Origin: Buxus sempervirens
Lineage: Eukaryota; Streptophyta; Magnoliopsida; Buxales; Buxaceae
Reading direction: 5' to 3'
DNA: 64,000 bases
Assembly: GCA_947561395.2 (NCBI GenBank)
Contig: OX387184.1
Span: forward strand, 32,416,766-32,480,765
In this document: piece by piece, positions 57,130 to 64,000 of the stretch
Numbering within the stretch: position 1 is the stretch's first letter
How the letters are laid out: each line of letters begins with the position of its first letter
Program-made: the position numbers and the translations under genes
Notes under the pieces: generated by a model
The model's input: the letters and a program-made list of their open reading frames with translations, nothing else
What the model was told of the DNA's origin: nothing
Database searches by the model: none

Positions 57130-57560
57130 CGGGAACTTTGATAGCTCATATTTTCCCCATCCGGACTCCGATCTGGGCAAACTCAGTTGCGTTAGAATCG
57201 TATCGGAGCCCTTTATCCCATGACCTAGAGGTAGGCCTCTGGATCGGATTTTAGCAGAAAGTCAACTTTTGGCTCAGGCCAAGTTTGACCACTCGCAGAA
57301 CCTTCATCCGGACTCCGATTCCTGCAAACTCAGTTGCGTTGGAATCATGTCGAGATTCTCTGTCCAGTGACATAGAGCAAGGTATCTGGATTGGATTTTA
57401 GCAGAAAGTCAACTTTTGGCTCTGCCCAAGTTTGACCGCCCGCAGAACCCTCATCCGGACTCCGATTCCTGCAAACTCAGTTGCGTTGGAATTGTATCGG
57501 AGCCCTCTATCTAATGATATAAAGCAAGGTGGCCAAATTTCTCTTGATCAAAAAGTCAAC
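57130..57560. repeat. three roughly 165-bp repeats in the family T3 LTR
   Basis: Three copies carry CATCCGGACTCCGAT, CTCAGTTGCGTTGGAAT and AAAGTCAACTTTTGG. The reverse complement of the same words recurs at about 58,320-58,375 in the next LTR, linking the two families. Confidence 0.75.
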
Positions 57561-58189
57561 TTTTGGTCCCCTCAGAGTTTGACTTTTTGCCAGGGTTTTC
57601 ATTTTCAGCAATTCCAGGGGTAAAATAAGGTGCTTACACTTTGTGCACGAAAATCATCCCTTTTCCTTCTCTAAGACGGCTCCAACAGGTGCTTTAGGGT
57701 TAGGTTTAGTCACAAGGAAACTAGGAGAAGAAAATAGGAAGCAAGGAGAAAACTGCAAGGTTGTTTCTATTGTTGTGTTTTAAGCTCAACGCGATTCAAT
57801 CCATGCACTACTAGGTATTTTATTATTTTAAAGACTTTTACCATAATTCCCTCTCTTCATTAAACCAATTACAACCAAACCTTCTAATTCTTAAACCAAC
57901 TAAACCCTTGGGTTAACCCACTATCATTGGGTTCGACCAACCCCCTTTATTCTCATTGTTTATAATATAATTAATTCTTACTAATATAAACCATAGCAAC
58001 AATAATTATTAAATTAAAATAATACCTAGTCCATAATCATGAACTCACCTTATATAGGCTCTCCTATCATCTCCGGTTCATTTTGAACTCCTCCGGGTTG
58101 AACCAAAATCTCATCTCCTGCATATTATGAACCAATTAGTCTATTGATTTATTTATTACTAAAATCTGGGATTTTACAGTGAGCCTGGG

Positions 58190-59878
58190 TGTAAGCACCC
58201 AAATTTTGATCAAACCGAAATGTGCTAAAAAACTACAGAACTTCGAAACAGGTCAAACCCTATGGAGCAGAAATTGACTTTCTGATCAAGCTTGAATTGA
58301 CTACCATACCCCATCCTAATGGATAGGAAATTCTGACACGGTTCCAACGCAATTGACTTTGCCAGAATCGGAGTCCAGATGAAGAAGATATGAGCAGAAC
58401 AACCCTAAGGGCGAAACTATAAATAAATGTAGAAATCCTGTCCACGTGGCAACTATGCATGTCACATTTGCCAAATGGCCAATTAAGGGACAAAAGGACA
58501 AAAAAGCAAATTATCTTGAATATAATAATAATATTTCAAAATATCTTGAATATAATAATGATATTTCTAAAATATCTTGAATATAATAATAATATATTTA
58601 GAATATCTCCTTTTAACTAATTAAAATAAAGAAAAAAAATAAAAATCCAGATTCTCTCATTAATGAGAGAATCAACACCAAATCAGCCAAATTGGAGAGA
58701 GAAAAGGGCAAATCCAGAAAAAATCTGATTTTTACTAAAAATATCCGAAAATATATGTCAGATACACATATTTTTGTGTGTATCCGAAAATATATTTCGG
58801 ATACAAGATAAGATTCCCAGATTTTGTGTCAGGATTCTTTGACCTTATCCCTGCGAATAATGATTTTTAATGGGATGTATTTGTATCCGAAATTATATTT
58901 TGGATACAAATATATTTATCCGACCTGAGTTTTCGGATACACTATTTTTGTCTATAAATGGGCTCCAGCAGTTCATTTGAAGGGGTTGGTTGTTTTTGCT
59001 TCCTTTAACCCCTCTACCTTGTACGAAACCCCTTCTTACTCACTCCCAAGCCATCTAACCCCTTCCAAACACCATCAAACCACCTCCCAACCTCTTCTTC
59101 CTTAACTTGGACCAAGAAGAAAGCTTGGGAAGCTAATTTTGAGCCCAAGGGAAGTGCTCCAGCTGCTGTCAAGTCTTCAAGGAGCTCCAAGATACACCAA
59201 GGAGGCTCTCCCTCCCCTAGGTAAGCTTCCTAAACCTCTCTTGTACAACATATATGAATTCAGAGTTAATATAAGCATGACTTTCTTATAAGCTATTTTC
59301 CTTGCATTTTGAGCTAGCTCCTCTCTCTTTTCTTCTCCATTTCCTTCTACTCCTTCATATGGATGAGTTGCCATGGTAAGGGGAGGTGTTCAAGCTTGAA
59401 AAGGGAGGAGGAGAGGCCATTTAGCACCATTTAAGGTCACCCGTTAAGGCACCCTCCTTGTGCCACTTTTTGTTTCATTTTATTTGATAAAGGGAGAGAG
59501 TGTTCTCCCTCCTTCTCCTTCACATCTCATGTATCCCATTAAAACCCCTTATCCCTTCCTCTTACTTATTTTTTTGTGATCTTTATGCTACCATGTTGGT
59601 TTTTCTTAACCTTACCTGAAGGGTTGCATGTGTTATAGCTTTGCATGCCCCCCTAAAAGCATGATTCACATACTTATATCTGAATCATCATACCACATGA
59701 AGCATGGCACACACAAAGCATGTTAAGGTGTCCTTGTTTATGATCCATCTCCTACTTCATGCACATTCCATGCGTGTATTCACACACACACTAATATCAT
59801 CTTTATTAACATCTTAAATCATCCTGTGGTCTCTTTAGCACTTGTCTTATTTTGTTATTGCATGGGTATGTGTAAGTG
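58190..59878 (+). mobile_element. 5' part of an LTR related to family T3, cut by Copia
   Basis: Starts TGTAAGCACCC six bases after the end of the preceding solo LTR's duplication. It has a TATA box, TCTATAAATG, at 58951-58960, followed by a C-rich presumed 5' leader. About 58,500-58,610 holds a repeated ATCTTGAATATAATAAT unit, and 58,740-58,940 has repeated TATCCGAAA.TATAT words. The 3' end is lost to the Copia element at about 59879. Non-coding. Confidence 0.55.
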
Positions 59879-60906
59879 TGAAAACTCACACTCCTGTTAT
59901 GGCAAATGATTGACAAATTATGTCTTCTAATGAAGCTTCAAGATGTGCAGATTAAACAATGAAAATTCAGTGAATTTAGTAAAGAAGAAGAAGTTGATGC
60001 CACCACACTGCTACCACGCCGCTGCCACCCCGCTGGCAGCGCATAAGGGAATTCGTGTTTTGAAAGAAAGGTTCGTGCACCTGCCGCGTACTCTCCCGCT
60101 AGCAGCTCGCTAGCAGCGCGCTTTTAACTGATTCAACTTACTCTGAGCGGGACTTGAGTTCGCCACCAGCCGTCTACATCGATCGCTTCACGACGCCACC
60201 AGCGCTCGACGCGATCTGAGTTTTTATTCTTTAAATAGACGTGTTGTAATTTTTTATCGAGACTTTTTTCTTTGGATCATTTGGATTTCGAATCTTGAGG
60301 TGTTTTGAGATTCGATCAAATCTTCTTTAGAGAGTCGGCGATCGAGTGAGGGGGAGATCTGAGATAGATCGGCTGGAATTGAAGACAAAGGATTCTTCTT
60401 CAATTCAGAACTTCATCTGATCGTGTGATCGCCTGGACTGGTGATCGGCCTTGATTGATGCGTAGGTGGATTCCTACTGCATTGGATCGTCTCAGTGGAT
60501 TCTGAGAGGATTGCTGCGATCTGGATTGATCGTGTCCTGCAGCTTGTGGATTCAAGCTGTGTTGCAGTTCGTGGATTCGAACTGTGGATCACTGGTGAGT
60601 GATTGTTTGCGATCTGGACTGATCGTGTTTTGCAGCTGTGGATTCAAGCTGTGAAGCAGTTCGTGGATTCGAACTGTGGATTGCTGTTGAGTGAGTCAAA
60701 TTGTAAAGGTTAAGTATGTACTCCTTTGTAATTGTCTTCTCATTCAATAGTGGATTTTGAAGGGTTAGTCGCCTCATATAGACTCGAGGTTTTTCCTGGA
60801 TCTGGATCCAGGTTTCCTCATATAATTCTTTGTGTACTGTTTCCGCATTGTTCAATTCTGAATTATTATAGATCGTGGACCTTAAGAGTAGTCCTGTACT
60901 CTTTCA
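59879..60906 (+). repeat. candidate 5' LTR of SIRE-like Copia element
   Basis: The right end, CTCTTTCA at 60906, is fixed by the primer site two bases on. The left end is placed at TGAAAAC (59879) because TGAAA...TTTCA would be matching termini. TGTTATGG at about 59,895 is the alternative. A TTTAAATAG box lies at about 60230. A roughly 95-bp tandem duplication with GTGGATTCAAGCTGTG and GTTCGTGGATTCGAACTGTGG lies at about 60,510-60,690. Confidence 0.55.
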
Positions 60907-60908
60907 AG

Positions 60909-60920
60909 TGGTATCAGAGC
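60909..60920 (+). other. primer binding site of the Copia element
   Basis: TGGTATCAGAGC, the initiator Met tRNA type, lies two bases after the LTR. Confidence 0.88.
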
Positions 60921-60966
60921 CTATTCACTTTGAATTGATATACATAGTGTGATCTAGATCTATAGC

Positions 60967-63633
60967 ATGGATTTTGGAAAAGAAGGAGGATCTGCCTCTA
61001 GACCTCCTTTATTTGAAGGTAACAATTATTCTTACTGGAAAGCAAGAATGAGAGCTTACCTGAAATCAATCGATGAGCGTGTCTGGCTCTCGGTTTGTAA
61101 TGGTTATCATCCACCTATGATCACAACAGAAGTAGGTGTTGTGATCCCTAAACCTCATGATCAGTGGACTAAAACTGAATCTGATCAATGTGGATGGAAT
61201 AACAAGGCAATGAATGCCTTATTTTGTGCTGTTAGTGTTGAGGAATTCAGGAGAATTTCCTCATGTGAAGTTGCTAAGGAAGCTTGGGACATTCTTGAGG
61301 TCACTCATGAAGGAACCTCAGCTGTCAAGCTTTCCAGACTTCAGAGACTTACTACATCTTTCGAAACTTTATATATGAAAGATGATGAGTCTTTTGATGA
61401 GTTTTATGCTAAACTCTCAGATATTGTTAATTCTAGTTTTAATCTTGGAGAAAAAATCTCTACATCAAAGGTTATTAGAAAAATATTAAGATCTTTGCCT
61501 GAAAGATTCAGACCTAAAGTAACTGCTATACAAGAGGCAAAAGATGTAGATAACATGAGAATTGAAGATCTGGTAGGATCTTTACAGAATTATGAGCTAT
61601 ATCTGAATATTCCAAAAAGAAATAAAGGAATAGCTCTAAAATCTGTAAATACTGAAGAATCAGATAATTCTGATGTTGATATGGATGAACTTGTTCTCTT
61701 AGCCAAAAAGTTTAAGAAAATGTTTAAAAAGAGACAATCCAATTCTTCATCATCCATGGACAGATCAAATAGGAGATCTGATAAAAAAATGTCTGATCCA
61801 AGAAAGGAGAAGAAATTTTCTCAGAATGATGAAGTCCAATGTTACAAATGTAGAGGATTTGGACATGTTGCATCTGATTGTCCCTCAAAGGATAAAAAGA
61901 AAAAGACTAATTATCAGGTTACTTGGGATGACAGTAATACTGATAATTCTTCACAATCTGATGAGGATATCTCTGCTAATTTTACTGCTTTCAATTCATT
62001 TTACTCATCCTCTTCTGGTAGTTCAATCTCTGGAATTGCAGGAGATAATAAAGAGACTTTATCAGATGATGAAGAAGAACTACAAGAAGCCTACAATCAG
62101 CTCTATAAGGAATTCAATAGAGCTCAGAAGAAAGTCAAGAAACTGAGTAAAAAATTGAAGGAATCAGAAACAGAGAAAAATAAAGCTCTTGCAGAAATAG
62201 ATTCAATAAACCTGAAGTTACTTGAAAGACATGCCAAAGAAGATTTTCTGGTAACTTCTTTAACTGAAAAAACTGAAAAACTGAAAGAAAAGGAAGCTCA
62301 GATCTCTGTACTTCAAGGTAAAGTGAGTGAACTTGAGAAAGTTTCAAATTTAAGTAAATTTGATGTTTCAAATGTTTCTGCAGAAAATCCTCAAATAAAT
62401 GAGGAATCAATTTCAAAGGAAGTTCCTGAAAGCTCAAATTCTGCTGAAAAGAGAATGAGTGTAAGTAATCAAAACATGGAATCTTCACAGAAAATTTCTG
62501 CTGGAGAAGTAAGACCAACAGGTAAATCTTCAACTTCTGAGAAATCTAAATCTGTTCAGTTTAGAAAAACTGACAAGTCTAGAAATGCTGATTTGTCTGA
62601 ACATAGGTTCATACCTGTATGCCATCACTGCAATAAAAAGGGTCATATAAGACCAAAGTGTTATGCACTGTATGGTTTCCCTGATGGATATTTTGATAAT
62701 AAGAGAAAGGTAAACCAAAGTCAGTCCCTGGACTTATACAACAGATTTGACTCTCTGTTAAAAATGACTGAAACATTAAATCAGGAAGTCTCAAATCTGT
62801 CAAAAAAGCTTTCCTCAAAAACTCAAGTAGTTGATGAAAGTACTTTTCAGAAGACTCCTGAAAAACAGATTTGGGTAAGAAAAGATTCATTAGTTGCTAA
62901 TGTAGTTCATGTAGCTTTAAAAGCTCATGATGTCAACATGTGGTACTTGGACAGTGGTTGTTCAAGACACATGTGTGGTCATAAGGATATGTTCAGTACC
63001 TTTGAAGAATATTTTGGTGGAAGTGTTACATTTGGTGATGGAAGCACTTCCCAAGTTAAAGGTAAAGGAACTGTTACAGGTCCAAATGGAGTTTGCTTAA
63101 AGAATTTTCTATTTGTATCTGGTTTGAAGGCAAATCTTATCAGTATTAGCCAATTATGTGATTCCAGATTATTTGTTAATTTTACCAGAAAAGAATGCAA
63201 AATATTGGATAAATCTGGTAGAACTGTTCTTGTAGGGGAAAGAACAAGTGATAATTGCTATGGGATTATTGGAAACAATGAGTGCTCTTTAAAATCCTCC
63301 ATAGGCAATGAAATTGATTTGTGGCATAGAAGACTTGGCCACATTAACTATAGAGATTTGTCAAAAATCTCTAAGTCTGAGCTGGTTAGAGGAATTCCCA
63401 AGTTTGGGAAAAATAAAAAGAAAGGAATGTGTGGTCCTTGCAACCAAGGAAAGCAAATCAAAGCCACACACAAGAAAACCAACATTGTAGGAACATCAAG
63501 ACCATTAGAACTGATTCATATGGATTTAATGGGACCTACAAAGACTGAGAGTCTGGGAGGAAAGAAATATATATTTGTTGCTGTAGATGACTACAGCAGA
63601 TATACTTGGGTAGACTTTCAGAGAAAAATCTGA
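60967..63633 (+). CDS. gag-pol: SIRE-like Copia gag-protease-integrase (frame broken at 3' end)
   Basis: ATG at 60967 opens 888 aa. Residues about 10-230 are a UBN2-type Copia gag with the PLFEGNNYSYWKARM start. A zinc knuckle CYKCRGFGHVASDC is at about 292. About 365-460 is a long coiled coil. A second CX2CX4HX4C knuckle, CHHCNKKGHIRPKC, is at about 552. Protease has WYLDSGCSRHM at about 659. The gag-pre-integrase LWHRRLGHINYRDL is at about 785, with its CX2C in the MCGPCNQGK segment. Integrase starts HMDLMGP near 850 with VDDYSRY. The long gag with coiled coil suggests the SIRE/Maximus lineage. Near 63,615-63,630 a single-base change shifts the frame, so this stop is not the native end. Confidence 0.85.
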   Translation: MDFGKEGGSASRPPLFEGNNYSYWKARMRAYLKSIDERVWLSVCNGYHPPMITTEVGVVIPKPHDQWTKTESDQCGWNNKAMNALFCAVSVEEFRRISSCEVAKEAWDILEVTHEGTSAVKLSRLQRLTTSFETLYMKDDESFDEFYAKLSDIVNSSFNLGEKISTSKVIRKILRSLPERFRPKVTAIQEAKDVDNMRIEDLVGSLQNYELYLNIPKRNKGIALKSVNTEESDNSDVDMDELVLLAKKFKKMFKKRQSNSSSSMDRSNRRSDKKMSDPRKEKKFSQNDEVQCYKCRGFGHVASDCPSKDKKKKTNYQVTWDDSNTDNSSQSDEDISANFTAFNSFYSSSSGSSISGIAGDNKETLSDDEEELQEAYNQLYKEFNRAQKKVKKLSKKLKESETEKNKALAEIDSINLKLLERHAKEDFLVTSLTEKTEKLKEKEAQISVLQGKVSELEKVSNLSKFDVSNVSAENPQINEESISKEVPESSNSAEKRMSVSNQNMESSQKISAGEVRPTGKSSTSEKSKSVQFRKTDKSRNADLSEHRFIPVCHHCNKKGHIRPKCYALYGFPDGYFDNKRKVNQSQSLDLYNRFDSLLKMTETLNQEVSNLSKKLSSKTQVVDESTFQKTPEKQIWVRKDSLVANVVHVALKAHDVNMWYLDSGCSRHMCGHKDMFSTFEEYFGGSVTFGDGSTSQVKGKGTVTGPNGVCLKNFLFVSGLKANLISISQLCDSRLFVNFTRKECKILDKSGRTVLVGERTSDNCYGIIGNNECSLKSSIGNEIDLWHRRLGHINYRDLSKISKSELVRGIPKFGKNKKKGMCGPCNQGKQIKATHKKTNIVGTSRPLELIHMDLMGPTKTESLGGKKYIFVAVDDYSRYTWVDFQRKI

Positions 63634-64000
63634 ATGTTTCAACTGTTTTAAACATCTGTGCTGTCAAATTCAAGTTGAAAAGAACTTGCAAATAGGAAAG
63701 ATTGTTAGAATCAGATTTGACCATGGGACAGAATTTGAGAATCAAATGTTTTCAAATTTCTGTGAAGAACAAGGAATCAAACATGAATTTTCTGCTCCTA
63801 AGACTCCACAACAAAATGGAGTTGTGGAAAGGAAGAACAGAGTTTTACAAGAAATGGCTAGAACCATGATGATAGCCAAGAAAATTTCAACAAAATTCTG
63901 GGCTGAAGCTATAAACACTGCCTGTTACATTAGTAACAGAGTTTATATCAGATCTGGATGGAAACAAACTCCCTATGAACTTTGGAAAGGAAAACAGCCA
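63617..64000 (+). pseudogene. continuation of Copia integrase in a shifted frame
   Basis: After the shift the integrase core continues open to the window edge. It contains the second catalytic Asp in FDHGTEF (Ser is usual before the Asp), then PQQNGVVERKNR with the catalytic Glu, and YELWKG at the end. Reverse transcriptase, RNase H and the 3' LTR would lie to the right of the window. Confidence 0.85.

Larger units (their letters stand above)
51322..57638 (-). mobile_element. solo LTR (family T3), interrupted
   Basis: The plus strand reads TGTGCGCGCG at 51322 and GGTGCTTACA at 57638, so the minus strand starts TGTAAGCACC. TSD CTTTG is at 51317-51321 and 57639-57643. Without the nested LTR it is about 3100 bp. 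A minus-strand TATA box, TCTATAAAAGG, is at about 56803-56813. It contains a GC-rich array (52,598-52,885) and three roughly 165-bp repeats (57,130-57,560). Non-coding. Confidence 0.8.
49365..58178 (-). mobile_element. solo LTR of the chromovirus family, interrupted
   Basis: On the minus strand it runs from TGTAAAATCCCAG at 58178 to the GGGCGTTACA end at 49365. TSD GTGAG is at 49360-49364 and 58179-58183. Subtracting the nested insertion leaves about 2492 bp, close to the 2478-bp LTR of the 34090 element, and the two align along their length. Non-coding. Confidence 0.85.

Overview
The window is heterochromatin-like DNA of a flowering plant, probably a eudicot. It is almost entirely nested retrotransposons, and I see no ordinary single-copy host gene, tRNA, rRNA or CRISPR array. 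The plant assignment rests on the Tat/Ogre, Tekay-type chromovirus and SIRE-type Copia lineages, the L1-type LINE with a C-terminal RNase H, the plant mobile domain proteins, and TGGTATCAGAG (initiator Met tRNA) primer sites. Layout, left: positions 1-2454 are chromovirus-type LTR sequence that begins outside the window, with an 83-bp minisatellite at 1-415. A primer site (2459) and a decayed gag start (2584) follow. That gag is split by a solo LTR (2773-30268, TSD AAGGA). A 5'-truncated LINE (about 2852-27333) sits in that LTR, and a young, complete 21.5-kb Tat/Ogre-type element (3189-24702, minus strand, TSD CTCTT) sits in the LINE. Layout, centre and right: gag resumes at 30269 and is broken again at 30535 by a large non-coding LTR element (X). 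X is interrupted by a decayed Tekay-like chromovirus (34090-48380, TSD ACAAC), which itself carries two solo LTRs. X is interrupted again by a three-deep stack of solo LTRs (49365-58178, containing 51322-57638, containing 53464-56675). From 58190 there is the start of another LTR, cut at 59879 by a SIRE-like Copia element that runs off the right edge. The most interesting object is the Tat/Ogre element. Its two 1801-bp LTRs differ at only 6 positions by my eye count. Its gag-protease-RT-RNase H-aRNase H-integrase polyprotein (about 2405 aa) is open, and its primer site and polypurine tract are intact. Downstream of pol, in antisense, it carries two genes with intact reading frames and canonical introns. 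One is a six-exon gene for an 838-aa plant-mobile-domain (PMD)-like protein with RG-rich segments and a coiled coil. The other is a two-exon gene for a 530-aa PMD/DUF7745-like protein with a coiled coil. Antisense orientation would protect their introns from splicing out of the element's genomic RNA. A distinctive block of ACGGGC/GCCCGT inverted repeats occurs in both LTRs, in front of each antisense gene, and in the leader of the polyprotein, as if one regulatory module were reused for every transcription unit. The leader also contains about 24 tandem copies of a hairpin-forming repeat. All boundaries, exon structures and mismatch counts were read by eye. Family names rest on recognised motifs, not on searches.
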